A stretch of DNA of 64,000 nt from Sporolactobacillus sp. THM7-7 (GCF_004153225.1 NZ_SEMB01000004.1:1-64000); one strand, 5' to 3'. Counted from the first letter of the stretch, positions 33,707-44,172 are shown. Program-made: numbers and translations. Notes: generated from the sequence alone by a model not told the origin.

Positions 33707-35545
33707 TTATTTTTCAATTAATGGTTTATAATAATCCGTTCTTCTTGAGCTAATCAGTTTTTCTTGATTAAACCAGTTGCCAGCCTGGATCGTTTGATAC
33801 TTTACAGATAAAGCTTCTTCTTTACTGGAGGACGCCACCGCCGGCTGATCAAGTCCATACAGCGGATCCAGTGTGTATAGAGCACTTCTTCCTTTGTATC
33901 CTTTTTCTGTACCTACATAATTAGCGATGATGGTGTAGCTTTGCGCGTCAATAGAGATCTCGGACCAGATTGGCATGGCACCATCCGGGTATCGATTGGC
34001 AGACATATCCGGATTGATAGCCATATCACCGCCAAATTGTCCGTGCCACGATGATGGAACAGCAATGGTGTCGGCGCGATGAACTGCAAAAATGCTGGAT
34101 AGTTCAGGAAAATTCACATCGTTCCCAATCATGATGCCGACTTTTCCTAAGTCCTTGTTATTGAAAACCGGAACCCGGCTGCCGGGACTGGCCCATTTTT
34201 TATCCGAGTCACTTAGGTGGGTCTGACGGTATTTCCCATCCATTTTTCCGTCCTTATTCATCAATACAGCGGTATTATAGAGATGCCCGCCAGACTTTTC
34301 GATGAAATCATACACAACAGCCGTTTTGTATTTCTTCGCCAGACTTTTCATAAAATCAGCCGTCGGCCCGTCAATCGTTTCCGCATAGCCGGCCATCTCA
34401 TCTGATGGCAACAGTTCAGACGGTCCGGTCAGTGAGAGCTCAGGCAGGACAATCAGATTCGGCGCCTCGCTTTTCCCACTTATTTTTTTCGAGATCACCT
34501 TTGTAATTTTGTCCTCATTGGCCTGCTTGTCTCCCGGGACGGGCGTGTATTGCACAGCCAGTGCGTGAACGTTTTTCGGTTTGGTCGATGCGGTATAATC
34601 CCATGGGGCTACATATAGCATCAGATCCTGATAAAGCTCCGGTCTCCGCTCTTTAAGCCGCTTTTTATTTTCATTATTGTATTGTTTTGGATCAACCGTT
34701 GCATACGTGATGGTCGTCTGATCAACATCTTCATCAGGTGTCAGGACAAGCTTGGCTTCAGCCAGCTTCTTCCCTTCCGGAGACCAGACAGCACTAGCGC
34801 CAATCATGTGAAAGCCATTCTCTGTATTCGAGCGGTTGGCGCTGACGATATAGAGACCGTTCTGCATTGCGCGGGCCGGCAGCGCGGATACAGCCTGGGC
34901 CGAAGAATTCGTCGGAAAAGCTATAATATCCGCCCCACCCACGGCAGCCAGTCTCGCTGTCTCCGGATAAGCGGAGTCCATACATATATTGATGGCAATC
35001 CGCCCCAGCTTTGTCTGAAAAACCGGTACTCCTAAATCGCCCCAGGCCGCCCAATGTTCTTCCGTTTCCCACTGATGTGTCTTCCGGTAGCTGCCAATAT
35101 AGCCTTTGGGACCGACCAGCGCAGAAGAATCATAATACATATCCGTCTTTGCGTCCCGCTCCGCCATACCGAAGACGACATAGGCGTCGTATTTTTTCGT
35201 TAATTCACTGAACTTATCCGTTGTCTTTCCCGGAAGCGTGTCGACATATGGTTTAATTGCCGCACGATTTTCATAATAATATCCGGTTGTCGCCATTTCC
35301 GGAGCAACAGCCAGCTTGGCTCCGTTTTTAAAGGCGGTTTCGATCTGTTTATAGAGTTCATCCACGTTGCCGTCAAGATTATTCAGCTTTGGATTGAACT
35401 GTATCGAGGCCACTTTAAAGGGCCCTTGTATCGGTTTTTCCTCTTTTTCGGCGCCTTCTGCGTGATATGTAAAAAAAGCACCGCCGACAGATATAACGAG
35501 AATAAAAGATAAGATTAATAGTCCAAGACGATTCATGCTCTTCAT
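33707..35545 (-). CDS. Exported two-domain carbon-nitrogen hydrolase
   Basis: The 612 residues begin with a signal peptide (MNRLGLLILSFILVISVGGA). Two nitrilase-superfamily domains follow in tandem. In the first (residues about 40-300) the full triad is present: Glu in VAPEMATTGYYY, Lys in YRKTHQW and Cys in INICMDSAYPE. In the second (about 325-590) the Glu is kept (VLPELSLTG), but the lysine position reads YRQTHLS and the cysteine position reads GIMIGNDVNFPE. This half therefore lacks Lys and Cys and should be inactive. The enzyme may hydrolyse amides or nitriles outside the membrane. The substrate is unknown. It is monocistronic with a strong terminator. Confidence 0.85.
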   Translation of the reverse strand: MKSMNRLGLLILSFILVISVGGAFFTYHAEGAEKEEKPIQGPFKVASIQFNPKLNNLDGNVDELYKQIETAFKNGAKLAVAPEMATTGYYYENRAAIKPYVDTLPGKTTDKFSELTKKYDAYVVFGMAERDAKTDMYYDSSALVGPKGYIGSYRKTHQWETEEHWAAWGDLGVPVFQTKLGRIAINICMDSAYPETARLAAVGGADIIAFPTNSSAQAVSALPARAMQNGLYIVSANRSNTENGFHMIGASAVWSPEGKKLAEAKLVLTPDEDVDQTTITYATVDPKQYNNENKKRLKERRPELYQDLMLYVAPWDYTASTKPKNVHALAVQYTPVPGDKQANEDKITKVISKKISGKSEAPNLIVLPELSLTGPSELLPSDEMAGYAETIDGPTADFMKSLAKKYKTAVVYDFIEKSGGHLYNTAVLMNKDGKMDGKYRQTHLSDSDKKWASPGSRVPVFNNKDLGKVGIMIGNDVNFPELSSIFAVHRADTIAVPSSWHGQFGGDMAINPDMSANRYPDGAMPIWSEISIDAQSYTIIANYVGTEKGYKGRSALYTLDPLYGLDQPAVASSSKEEALSVKYQTIQAGNWFNQEKLISSRRTDYYKPLIEK

Positions 35546-35926
35546 GTTGTTCCTCCGAAGCCAAAAATTTTGTCAGACATTTTCATTTTCTTGATCGATT
35601 AAAAAAAATATTAATAAAAACATTTTTGTGATTTTAAGAAAAACCCATCCTTTCTTCATTAAAATATTGGGAAAAATGGAAAAAGACTCTATAAAACATT
35701 AAATTTGAGAATAAATAATTGCCCAAGCAAAAATGATACTTCTTCTTACGCTTTGTGTCAATATAACTATCATAAAGAACTGAACCGCTTAAACTGGTTA
35801 AACTCGTCGATCAGTTTGTCTTATGGTAAACTTAAATATTATATAAGTTAAGGGAAGAAAATCTCTTTAGCAACGATATATATCGGTAATGACTAAATGA
35901 GCGGAGAAACTTTTAAAAGGGTGAAA
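35546..35926. other. AT-rich divergent promoter region
   Basis: About 380 bases separate the nitrilase-like gene (minus) from the amidohydrolase gene (plus). It is strongly AT-rich, with many A- and T-tracts between 35580 and 35720. No gene or RNA is recognised. Promoters for both genes should lie here. Confidence 0.4.
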
Positions 35927-37090
35927 ATGAATATGACCTGTGCAATAGATGAAAATCAATTGGAACAGCAGCTGATCGCTTATCGGCGCCAGCTCCATGA
36001 ACATCCGGAACTCTCCTCTGAGGAGTTCGAAACGACAGCGGCGATTAAAGGCTGGCTCACCGAAGCGCAGATTAAAACCGTCGATCTGCCTCTGAAGACG
36101 GGTACGGTTGCCGTCATCCACGGAAAAAAAAGCGGCCCGAGAATTGCCCTCCGCACGGATATCGATGCGCTCCCTATTCAGGAGAAAACGGGCTTGCCTT
36201 TTGCTTCAAAAGTACCGGGAAAAATGCATGCCTGCGGCCACGATTTCCATATGGCATCGATACTTGGCGCCGCGCGTTTGTTGAAAGCACGGGAAGATGA
36301 CATCGAAGGCACCATTAAAATCATCTTCCAGCCGGCGGAAGAAAACGGACTTGGTGCCCAGCGTGTTATCAAAACCGGCTTCCTTGACGATGTTGAAGCG
36401 TTTTTCGGGATGCATAATATGCCGAACCTGCCGACCGGAACGATCGGTATCAAGCCGGGGGCCATGATGGCCGGTGTCGATCATTTTTCCATCGAAATCA
36501 CGGGAAAAGGGACCCATGCCGCTATTCCGGAAAACGGGATTGACCCGGTCGTCGTCGCGTCCCACGTGATCACCGCCCTGCAAACGATTGTCAGCCGGAA
36601 TATATCCTCGCTGAACAACGCCGTCATCAGCGTCGCCCGGCTCGAAGCCGGAAACACATGGAACGTGATTCCGGATAAAGCCGTTCTGGAGGGAACCGTT
36701 CGGACATTCCAGGAAGAGGTTCGCACGAAAATACCGGGCAGGATGAAGCAAATGGTGGAGAGTGTCGCTCATGCTTTCGGAGCTAAAGGGAAGCTGAAGC
36801 TTACTCATCAGGGGCCGCCCGTACAAAATGATGAGACGATGTCGGTCTGGGCCGCCGAGAGCGCGAAGCAATCCGGACTAAAAGTGATCCGACCGGTCCC
36901 CTCATCGATCGGCGAAGACTTCGCACACTATTTAGAAAAAGCGCCAGGCGTCTTTGTTTTCATGGGCGTATCTGGAAACTCGGACCTGCATCATCCGGAT
37001 TTAATCATTGACGAGAACGCTATTCTCCCCAGTGCCCGCTTCTTCGCCAATTTGGCAATCGATGTACTAAAGAAAATGAAAAGCAGATGA
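35927..37090 (+). CDS. M20 family metal-dependent amidohydrolase
   Basis: This 387-residue cytosolic dinuclear metallo-amidohydrolase is related to N-acyl-amino acid amidohydrolases and hippurate hydrolases. Metal ligands are seen in MHACGHDFHMA (Cys/His pair), FQPAEENGLGAQ (Glu-Glu) and FGMHNMPNLPTG (His). A dimerisation domain occupies residues about 180-290, with the histidine of GKGTHAAIPENGIDP. A late histidine sits in NSDLHHPDL. It would release an amino acid from an N-acyl or indole-acyl conjugate. The start is placed at ATG 35927 behind AAAAGGGTG. The ATG at 35933 or 35897 is possible. Confidence 0.87.
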   Translation: MNMTCAIDENQLEQQLIAYRRQLHEHPELSSEEFETTAAIKGWLTEAQIKTVDLPLKTGTVAVIHGKKSGPRIALRTDIDALPIQEKTGLPFASKVPGKMHACGHDFHMASILGAARLLKAREDDIEGTIKIIFQPAEENGLGAQRVIKTGFLDDVEAFFGMHNMPNLPTGTIGIKPGAMMAGVDHFSIEITGKGTHAAIPENGIDPVVVASHVITALQTIVSRNISSLNNAVISVARLEAGNTWNVIPDKAVLEGTVRTFQEEVRTKIPGRMKQMVESVAHAFGAKGKLKLTHQGPPVQNDETMSVWAAESAKQSGLKVIRPVPSSIGEDFAHYLEKAPGVFVFMGVSGNSDLHHPDLIIDENAILPSARFFANLAIDVLKKMKSR

Positions 37091-37245
37091 CCCTTCTTCA
37101 ACTACCGGGATCGATTCGGATGCATGAGTTAAAATGGAACGTTCGCCTTTCTCTTATCACTAAAGCCTATATTCAGGAAAGCCAGCCTAAGGCCAGCTTA
37201 TCAGTCCTTAGAGACAAGTCGTTTATTTTATCATTTTCTAAATAA

Positions 37246-37286
37246 TAAAAAACATCGCCTGAGTTTATCCGGCTCAGGCAATGCTT
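37246..37286 (-). terminator. Terminator of the gal operon
   Basis: CATTGCCTGAG and CTCAGGCGATG form the stem, with TTTTTTATT following on the minus strand. It lies 25 bases past galT. Confidence 0.8.
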
Positions 37287-37310
37287 CTTTCTTTGTAAAA
37301 AATGCTCGTC

Positions 37311-38819
37311 TTACCGATTCACGGCCGTCTTCCGGTTTACCGCTTCGATGAATCGGAGAAAAGCCGTGCGCCCTGCTTCGGTCCGTTTATAGACACCGGC
37401 GTCTTCGAGCGCCCGCAGAAATTTCCGACCGACTTCTTTTCGCACGATCGCCTGCACGTCTTTCTCTTTTGCGTTCGGGTATGCCTCACGCAACCGGGAG
37501 AGCCACGGTCGATGGTAAGCTTTCACCTCAGCCGGCCGGCCGATCAGCGCCTGCTCGACTTCGTGAAGTTCGTCTTTGAGCCGGGCCGGTAGAACAGCCA
37601 GTCCCATCACCTCAATCAATCCGATATTTTCCTTTTTTATGTGATGAATGTCGGCGTGCGGATGAAAGATACCGAGCGGATGCTCCTCGCTCGTCCGATT
37701 GTTTCTTAGCACCAGATCCAGCTCATACCGGCCGCCGCGCCGCCGGGCGATCGGAGTGATCGTATTGTGCAGGTCACTTCCTGTGTAAGCTAGAATATCG
37801 GCTGCCGGATCGCTGTAATGACGCCACGTATCCAGAATGTCCGTCGCCGCGTCGATCAGCGCCGAGCGGTTTTCATCCCTCAGCCGAATGACCGACAGCG
37901 GCCATTTGACGATACCCGCTTCGACAGACGGGAATTTCTCAAGTTTGATTGACGTTTCGATTTCCGCTTTCGCCATGGCAAATGTATATCGTCCGCCCTG
38001 ATAGTGATCGTGCGACAGGATCGATCCGCCGACAATCGGCAGGTCGGCATTCGACCCGATGAAGTAGTCCGGAAAAAGATGAATGAATTCCAGCAGCCGC
38101 GAAAAGGTCTCGCGATTAACCTTCATTTTCCGGTGCTCGGCGGACAGAACGATGCAATGCTCGTTGTAATAAAGATACGGGGAATACTGCAGCCCCCATG
38201 GCTCGCCGCCGAGCTTCAGACGGACGATTCTGTGATTCGAGCGCGCCGGATGCCCGGCCCGCCCGGCGTACCCCTCATTTTCCATGCACAGAACGCACTT
38301 TGGATAACGGATCGACTTCATCGCTGCGCTTTTCGCGATATTCCGCGGATCTTTTTCCGGTTTGGACAGGTTGATCGTAATATCGAGTTCGCCGTATTCC
38401 GTTTCCGTTTGATACGTGATGTTTCTGGCGATGCGCCGGGTCTGAATATAGTTGCTGTCGCGGCTCAATTGATAAAAATAATCCGTTGCCCGTCTCGGCG
38501 ATTGTTCATAAAGCTGATAAAACCGTTTATTAACTGCCGAGGGCTTCGGCAGGAAAACATTCATGATTTGACTCGAGAGAATCTCTCGATCATCCAGCGT
38601 ATCATCAATGACACCCCGCCTGGCGGCATCATCGACAAGAAAATCCAGCGCATGAAACATATCCGAATCCGGTGATCCCCCTTCTTCTGTCTCTGGCCAA
38701 TCGTGCAGTCCAAGAAGCGAGAGTATTCGGTTACGGACATAAATGTGATCCAGTGAGTCGATCATGCCTTTCTTTGAAGCTCCGTTTATTAATTGCTGAA
38801 TGGCATGAACTGTCTCCAT
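37311..38819 (-). CDS. galT: UDP-glucose--hexose-1-phosphate uridylyltransferase (class II)
   Basis: GalT swaps UMP between UDP-glucose and galactose 1-phosphate in the Leloir pathway. At 502 residues it is the long class II form typical of Bacillota, unlike the roughly 350-residue class I enzyme. The sequence has VDDAARRGVIDD and the C-terminal GalT signature GGSILSHDHYQGGRYTFAMA, including the catalytic H-x-H type histidines. It is third in the galK-galE-galT operon. It starts three bases after galE and has GGAGGG upstream. A strong terminator follows. Confidence 0.95.
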   Translation of the reverse strand: METVHAIQQLINGASKKGMIDSLDHIYVRNRILSLLGLHDWPETEEGGSPDSDMFHALDFLVDDAARRGVIDDTLDDREILSSQIMNVFLPKPSAVNKRFYQLYEQSPRRATDYFYQLSRDSNYIQTRRIARNITYQTETEYGELDITINLSKPEKDPRNIAKSAAMKSIRYPKCVLCMENEGYAGRAGHPARSNHRIVRLKLGGEPWGLQYSPYLYYNEHCIVLSAEHRKMKVNRETFSRLLEFIHLFPDYFIGSNADLPIVGGSILSHDHYQGGRYTFAMAKAEIETSIKLEKFPSVEAGIVKWPLSVIRLRDENRSALIDAATDILDTWRHYSDPAADILAYTGSDLHNTITPIARRRGGRYELDLVLRNNRTSEEHPLGIFHPHADIHHIKKENIGLIEVMGLAVLPARLKDELHEVEQALIGRPAEVKAYHRPWLSRLREAYPNAKEKDVQAIVRKEVGRKFLRALEDAGVYKRTEAGRTAFLRFIEAVNRKTAVNR

Positions 38820-38822
38820 GAC

Positions 38823-39827
38823 TTAGACCCTCCGTTCCAATGTCGCATAACCCTTCGGATGACTGCTGTGCCATGCCCAGGCATCGGTCAGAATTTCCGG
38901 AATGTTCGTGTGTTCCGGCTTCCAGCCAAGAACCTTTTTCGCTTTACTCGATGAAGCGATCAGCGTACTTGGGTCGCCCGCGCGCCGCGGCGCCACTTGA
39001 GCCGGAATCGCTTGGCTCGTTACTTTGCGGGCGGCTTCAATGATTTCTTTAACGGAAAAACCTTCGCTTGAGCCAAGATTAAAGACATCGCTCTTGCCGC
39101 CCTTTAGTAAATAATTCAGTGCCAGCCGATGAGCGGCAATCAAATCCTCAATGTGTACATAGTCGCGAACGCACGTACCGTCTTTCGTCGGGTAGTCGTC
39201 CCCAAAAATCGCGATGTGGTCGCGTTCGCCGCCGGCCGCCTGCAGAACGATCGGGATCAGGTGCGTTTCGGGATGGTGATCTTCGCCGATCTTCCCCGCC
39301 TTGCTTGCGCCGGCCACATTGAAATAGCGTAGAGCGACAAATCGCATCCCATAAGCCCGGTCGCACCATTTCATCATTTTTTCCATCGCTAGCTTCGTCT
39401 CGCCATACGGGTTGGTCGGCTGTGTCGGCATATCCTCCGTAATCGGGACTTTCTCCGGCTCGCCGTATGTTGCGGCCGTCGAAGAAAAGACAATGTGCTT
39501 TACATCGTTCTCATGCATGACTTCCAGCAGAATCTGCATGCCATAGACATTATTGTTAAAATACACGAGCGGTTTTTCGACCGACTCGCCGACGAGTGAG
39601 TTGGCTGCGAAATGAATGACGCCCTCGATCTTCTCCTTTTTGAAAACCGAGTCGAGAAACGCCTTATCGCGAATGTCGCCCTGATAAAATTTCGCCTCCG
39701 GATGCAGCGCTTCCTTGTGTCCGGTCTGTAGGTTGTCAACTACAACTACATCTTCTCCCGCTTCAACCAGCTGATAAACGGCATGGGAGCCGATGTAACC
39801 CGCACCTCCAAGAACTAAAATGCTCAT
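38823..39827 (-). CDS. galE: UDP-glucose 4-epimerase
   Basis: GalE interconverts UDP-galactose and UDP-glucose with bound NAD. The 334 residues start [20 protein letters not shown], with the GxxGxxG nucleotide motif. The catalytic Ser and the YxxxK pair are in [12 protein letters not shown] and [13 protein letters not shown]. It overlaps the galK stop by four bases (ATGA) and is preceded by AGGAGGAG, so it is translationally coupled. Besides galactose use, its product could feed the polysaccharide locus downstream in this window. Confidence 0.95.
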   Translation of the reverse strand: MSILVLGGAGYIGSHAVYQLVEAGEDVVVVDNLQTGHKEALHPEAKFYQGDIRDKAFLDSVFKKEKIEGVIHFAANSLVGESVEKPLVYFNNNVYGMQILLEVMHENDVKHIVFSSTAATYGEPEKVPITEDMPTQPTNPYGETKLAMEKMMKWCDRAYGMRFVALRYFNVAGASKAGKIGEDHHPETHLIPIVLQAAGGERDHIAIFGDDYPTKDGTCVRDYVHIEDLIAAHRLALNYLLKGGKSDVFNLGSSEGFSVKEIIEAARKVTSQAIPAQVAPRRAGDPSTLIASSSKAKKVLGWKPEHTNIPEILTDAWAWHSSHPKGYATLERRV

Positions 39828-41011
39828 GATTGAATCTCCTCCTCTTCTTCGATCGCTTTGCTTCCGTCGCCGACTTCGGCGACGTAAAAGGACGCGTCAT
39901 AGCCAATCTCGCTTCTGTAGATTCGCCCGACTGCTTCAATGAAAGACTGAGCCCGATCGCGATGGACAATGGCGATGGCACAGCCGCCGAATCCCGCTCC
40001 GGTCATCCGTGCGCCGAGTACGCCCTCCTGTTTCCATGCCGTCTCAACGAGGGTATCAAGTTCTTTACCCGTCACCTCATAATCGTCACGCAGCGATTGA
40101 TGGGAACGATTCATAAATGCGCCGAACGTCTTCAGATCGCCTTTTTTCAACGCTTCCGCCGCCTTGATCGTCCGCGCGTTTTCCGTAACAACATGTCTCG
40201 CCCGCCGGCGGACCGTTTCATTTTCAATTAATGATTGATTCGCTTCGAAACGCGCTTCCGTCAGATCGCACAATTCATGAATCGCAAGCTTTGTCTGAAG
40301 AGCCTTGAGCGCCTCTTCGCACTCCGCACGGCGTTCGTTATACTTCGAGTCAGCCAGTTCCCGGCGTTTATTCGTATTCATAATCACGATTTCATACTCG
40401 CCGAGAACAAGCGGCACTCTTTCATAAGATAGCGTCTTGCAGTCCAGCAGCATGGCCGTGTCCCTTTGCCCCATCCCGACGGCGAACTGATCCATAATCC
40501 CGCTGTTAACATGTATAAAATTATTTTCTACTTCTTGACCGATTTTGACAAGTTCCAATCGATCGATATCCAGATGGTACATTTTCTCCAGGATCACGCC
40601 CGTTAATAATTCAATCGAAGCCGAAGAAGAGAGTCCCGCCTGATTCGGAATGTTGCCGCGGTACAGAATATCCAGGCCGAGGTTAATGGCCGCTCCTCTT
40701 TGGATAAGGGAAGCGAGAACACCTTTTGGGTAATTGGTCCAGCCATCTTCTTTACGATAGGCCAGTTGATCCAGTGAAAAAGTGATAACCCCTTTTTCCT
40801 CAAAATTTTCAGAGAACAGGTGTACCTCACGATCGCTGCGCAACCTCGCCAGGGCATAGGTGCCGAGCGTAATCGCACACGGAAAAACATACCCTCCGTT
40901 ATAATCGATGTGTTCCCCGATCAGATTAATCCGTCCGGGCGAAAAGAACAGGCGATGATCGCCCTTGCCGAAAATGTCGTTAAACCTCTTGATGAATGCG
41001 CTTTTATTCAT
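39824..41011 (-). CDS. galK: Galactokinase
   Basis: GalK phosphorylates galactose with ATP at C1. The 395 residues show the GHMP kinase pattern. The galactokinase signature is [20 protein letters not shown] near the N-terminus, the ATP-binding loop is [14 protein letters not shown] near residue 120, and [16 protein letters not shown] is near the C-terminus. The start is the ATG at 41011 behind GGAGGGAG. It is first in the galK-galE-galT operon. A near-cre or GalR-like dyad lies about 120 bases upstream. Confidence 0.96.
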   Translation of the reverse strand: MNKSAFIKRFNDIFGKGDHRLFFSPGRINLIGEHIDYNGGYVFPCAITLGTYALARLRSDREVHLFSENFEEKGVITFSLDQLAYRKEDGWTNYPKGVLASLIQRGAAINLGLDILYRGNIPNQAGLSSSASIELLTGVILEKMYHLDIDRLELVKIGQEVENNFIHVNSGIMDQFAVGMGQRDTAMLLDCKTLSYERVPLVLGEYEIVIMNTNKRRELADSKYNERRAECEEALKALQTKLAIHELCDLTEARFEANQSLIENETVRRRARHVVTENARTIKAAEALKKGDLKTFGAFMNRSHQSLRDDYEVTGKELDTLVETAWKQEGVLGARMTGAGFGGCAIAIVHRDRAQSFIEAVGRIYRSEIGYDASFYVAEVGDGSKAIEEEEEIQS

Positions 41012-41132
41012 GTTTCTCCCTCCACATCATTAACAAACTTTCGAGTCGGAAACCCGGCGGCAAAATTTTTACTAAAAAAGATGGACAATTACTCTGGTTC
41101 CCTACCTTTTACTGTTTCTTGAATGAAACAGA

Positions 41133-41146
41133 TGTAAGCCGTTTCA
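41133..41146. promoter_or_regulatory. GalR/CcpA-type operator before galK
   Basis: TGTAAGCCGTTTCA matches the LacI/GalR-family half sites (TGTAA...TTTCA) and differs from the cre consensus at one core base. It would allow induction by galactose or catabolite repression. The surrounding 330 bases hold no gene. Confidence 0.45.
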
Positions 41147-41340
41147 AGTACATCTTAATTGTAACCGCTATCTTATTAGCAGTCAATACAACAAGGTTAA
41201 ATTTTAATATTATTTTACTAAAAATTTCCCGGCTTATTATTCGTTTATTTAGGAGGGAAAAATAGTCGAGGAAACAGCCTCTTGAAGCCAAGGCTTATAC
41301 CTTATGCGGACCGAGCTTTTTTAATCAAGTCACCACCCAA

Positions 41341-42333
41341 TCAATGATAGGAGATCGCTTGATTACCGAACTGCTTCCAGCCGCTGATAAAGTTTTTCTT
41401 ATTCAATTTCTTGTTCTTTCCTCCGTCCAGCGGATCGTTAACGTAAACGTGCTGTTTATCAAAACCCGTAATCAGGACGGCATGTTCGCGGAAAGTAATT
41501 TGCATCGTTCCTTCTTTTGTCTCCCACGTCATCCATTGACTCTTTGGTACGTATCCATAATTACTGGTCACGATGGCCCATACCGGACGCTTTTTCTGTA
41601 TTTGCTCCTCTACAGCCGGCCATAGGCGGCCGGATAAATCAACCGCGCTTTCTCCCAAGTATTTTTTAGCCAGCCTGAAGACCGGTTCGTGAAATACCCC
41701 GAAACCCGGTTCAGAGAAAGTGTACATATTTCCGACAAATCCCTCATGCGGATTGCCGCGAAACACTCCCGATCGGTAAGGGACTTTATCGATCTGTTCG
41801 GCAAGCTTCATTTTATCCGTCTTTTTACCCGCAAATTGAAGTAGCATAGCCAGGGCAGTCACTTCGCAGCCCTTCTGAAGCTCCGGAAACTGACGAACAA
41901 CCGGGGCGTCTAAAACGATTTTCGATGGACGGGGCTGCCGTGCTTTTTCTTTTTTGGTTTTCAATTCAGAAACTATTGTATTGGATGGTCCGGTTGACTT
42001 CGAATCTTCTTCTGTGGTTCTATTCTTAATAAGAGAGGAAGGGTCTTTAACTATTTTTTCGTGCAGCGCTGATTTTTGAACGACACCTGATGAATAACGG
42101 CCGTTAATAAATGCCTCGAATTTTGGGTTCACTAACCCTTGTTGTCTATAAATCTCGTTTTCTGTTTTCGAACCTTCAGATCTCACAGATTCCCCTTGGT
42201 TTCTCTCAGCGATACTCGACCTTTTTACCGACTGTTCGTCACTTTCAACCGTTGACTTGTCAATCATGAGCACACTGAACAAAGCGGCAAGAACCAAAGT
42301 TAAAGTTGTAACCGTCAGTTTCCTCTTTCCCAT
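41341..42333 (-). CDS. Membrane-anchored C39-like cysteine peptidase
   Basis: The 330 residues begin with one hydrophobic segment (LTVTTLTLVLAALFSVLMI), then about 120 polar, disordered residues. A Peptidase_C39_2 domain (YvpB-like) follows. The catalytic cysteine is in LQKGCEVTALAMLL, the histidine in FREHAVLITGFD and the Asp/Asn in VYVNDPLDG. It would act at the cell surface. The C39_2 family is papain-like and its substrates are mostly unknown. It is monocistronic, and no bacteriocin gene is beside it. Confidence 0.8.
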   Translation of the reverse strand: MGKRKLTVTTLTLVLAALFSVLMIDKSTVESDEQSVKRSSIAERNQGESVRSEGSKTENEIYRQQGLVNPKFEAFINGRYSSGVVQKSALHEKIVKDPSSLIKNRTTEEDSKSTGPSNTIVSELKTKKEKARQPRPSKIVLDAPVVRQFPELQKGCEVTALAMLLQFAGKKTDKMKLAEQIDKVPYRSGVFRGNPHEGFVGNMYTFSEPGFGVFHEPVFRLAKKYLGESAVDLSGRLWPAVEEQIQKKRPVWAIVTSNYGYVPKSQWMTWETKEGTMQITFREHAVLITGFDKQHVYVNDPLDGGKNKKLNKKNFISGWKQFGNQAISYH

Positions 42334-42412
42334 TGGTCCTGCTCACCCTTTTCTTCAAGAAGTTTTCCAGTGACATTTCACGTACAAGATAGCATTTTTG
42401 AACGAAGGGGAC

Positions 42413-42685
42413 TCATATTTTTTCGACATCTTCCGGCATCCGCCTGATATAATAAATATACTGTTCGTCGCGCCGGAATAAGCTTTTTTTCCGGCAGTAG
42501 GCCCGTATGGCATGGTCCGGTAAATCGTCATAGTCAACGAGACGAAGATGGTTTTTATCCGAGAAAGACTGAATGGCAGAGAGTATCGTTTCCGCGATGA
42601 TGACTTGCTTCGGATGATTCATGTCAACAGGCAATGAACGTCTCCCGTCAAATTCTTCAAACAGGGCATAATGATTCATTATCAA
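42413..42685 (-). CDS. Small protein of unknown function
   Basis: This 90-residue soluble protein is rich in charged residues. It begins MIMNHYALFEEFDGRRSLPV and ends YIYYIRRMPEDVEKI. No family was recognised. A GAGGAAGTGG stretch lies 8-12 bases before the ATG pair, and the codon use looks natural. It lies 79 bases upstream of the C39-like peptidase gene on the same strand, so co-transcription is possible. Confidence 0.5.
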   Translation of the reverse strand: MIMNHYALFEEFDGRRSLPVDMNHPKQVIIAETILSAIQSFSDKNHLRLVDYDDLPDHAIRAYCRKKSLFRRDEQYIYYIRRMPEDVEKI

Positions 42686-42970
42686 CCACTTCCTCTTTCC
42701 TCGTTTCGCCGTGTCAGCATCCTTCGCTTTAAAATGCTAACCAAGAAAAAGTTTTTCTGAATCACGCCGTCAAAGCTTTACAAAGTGAGAGACTATGATA
42801 CATATACTATTCTGCATCTGTACGGAAACTAAGGGGTGCAGGGAAAAAGTTTTTTAATGAGTCAAGAAAACCTGTCGGTCCGCAAGCTGCCTGATACGAT
42901 AATCGAATACCTCAATAACTCCTAATCGCTATCACCTTTTTTTCTAAAAATCATTGGTGCTTTGTTAGGC
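42686..42970. other. Intergenic region
   Basis: No gene is recognised between the small protein and the terminator of the alcohol dehydrogenase. This stretch should carry the promoter for the small protein and the peptidase. Confidence 0.35.
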
Positions 42971-43014
42971 AAAAATCCTCTGATGTTGGCATTTCGTTTT
43001 CCAACTCAGAGGAT
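42971..43014 (-). terminator. Terminator of the alcohol dehydrogenase gene
   Basis: ATCCTCTGA...TTGG pairs with CCAA...TCAGAGGAT, with TTTTT following on the minus strand. Confidence 0.75.
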
Positions 43015-43077
43015 CCGTTTATTGAGGCTGCCTCCGCCGGCAGCTCTCTCATTTTATTTTATTTGAAGAAACAACCC

Positions 43078-44172
43078 TTACCGATTGGCCTCGGAAGATG
43101 TAACCTTCTCCCTCACCGTATCGTCTCCAAATTGTGTAATCACGGTTACACCCAGTCCGGAGAACGTGGTCATATCATGAAATGCATCGTCAATACCATC
43201 GAGATCAATCGTTCCGGTCACCAATTTGCCTGGCTGAAGCCGTTTCTTTTCCACCATTTGCAGCATCCCGGGGAACTCAGTAATCGGCATGCCGAACGAC
43301 CCGTTAAACTGGAGCTCTCTGCTGACGATATCGTTAATCGGCAGTTTCAAATTTCCTTTATCGCCAAACTGTGTCATCCCGATTTGGACATGTCTGCCGC
43401 GTTTGTTCAGACAAAGTACGGAATTGAGCATTGTCTCCTGAATCCCCAAGGCATCAATACCAACTTGGGCGCCGCCTTTAGTGATTTCTCTAATCGCTTC
43501 AGGCGCGTTTTCTTTTTTACTGTTAATCACTTCAACGGCACCGACTTTTTTCGCGAATTCCAGTTTATCATCGGAAATATCGACGGCAATCACGTTCGCG
43601 CCGATCGCCGTGGCGATTTGCGTGGCTGACAATCCGACACCGCCTGCGCCGAACACGGCAACCCATTCGCCTGGAGCCACCTTTCCCTGACTGACCACGC
43701 CATGAAACGCCGTCATGAAGCGGCAGCCCATAGCACTTGCCTCAATAAACGCAACACCGCCCGGCAAATGCATTAAATTCGAGTCGGCATTCGGGACATG
43801 TGTGTATTCAGCAAATCCCCCATTATACGTAAATCCCGGCATCACTTGATGATCGCAGACGTTGGAATGACCGGATAGACAGTGCGGACAGGTTCCGTCT
43901 CCCAGTGTGAACGGAATAATAACCCGGTCTCCTTTTTTGAAATTGTGTACGTTCTTTCCGACCTCTTCAACCACTCCGCTCATTTCGTGTCCGAGAATAT
44001 GCGGAAGCGGAGCAATAAACCCTTTCCATTCACCCATCCAGCCATGCCAGTCACTTCGGCACACACCGCAGGCCATCAATTTAACGATCACACCATCCGC
44101 AGTTAACTCGGGATCCGGTACATGTTTGACAACTAATGGTGCTTTAAACTTTTCAAGAACGGCCGCTTTCAT
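43078..44172 (-). CDS. Zinc-dependent alcohol dehydrogenase
   Basis: This 364-residue medium-chain dehydrogenase/reductase has catalytic-zinc ligands in MACGVCRSDWH (Cys) and HILGHEMSGVVEEVG (His-Glu). The structural-zinc site is partly visible: CPHCLSGHSNVC has three of the four usual cysteines in recognisable spacing. The NAD(P) motif is VAVFGAGGVGLSATQIA. It probably interconverts an alcohol and an aldehyde or ketone. Similar proteins act on ethanol, sorbitol or allyl alcohols, so the substrate is open. The ATG has AAGGAGATG upstream. An Fnr-type dyad at 44218-44233 suggests oxygen-dependent control. It is monocistronic. Confidence 0.87.
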   Translation of the reverse strand: MKAAVLEKFKAPLVVKHVPDPELTADGVIVKLMACGVCRSDWHGWMGEWKGFIAPLPHILGHEMSGVVEEVGKNVHNFKKGDRVIIPFTLGDGTCPHCLSGHSNVCDHQVMPGFTYNGGFAEYTHVPNADSNLMHLPGGVAFIEASAMGCRFMTAFHGVVSQGKVAPGEWVAVFGAGGVGLSATQIATAIGANVIAVDISDDKLEFAKKVGAVEVINSKKENAPEAIREITKGGAQVGIDALGIQETMLNSVLCLNKRGRHVQIGMTQFGDKGNLKLPINDIVSRELQFNGSFGMPITEFPGMLQMVEKKRLQPGKLVTGTIDLDGIDDAFHDMTTFSGLGVTVITQFGDDTVREKVTSSEANR

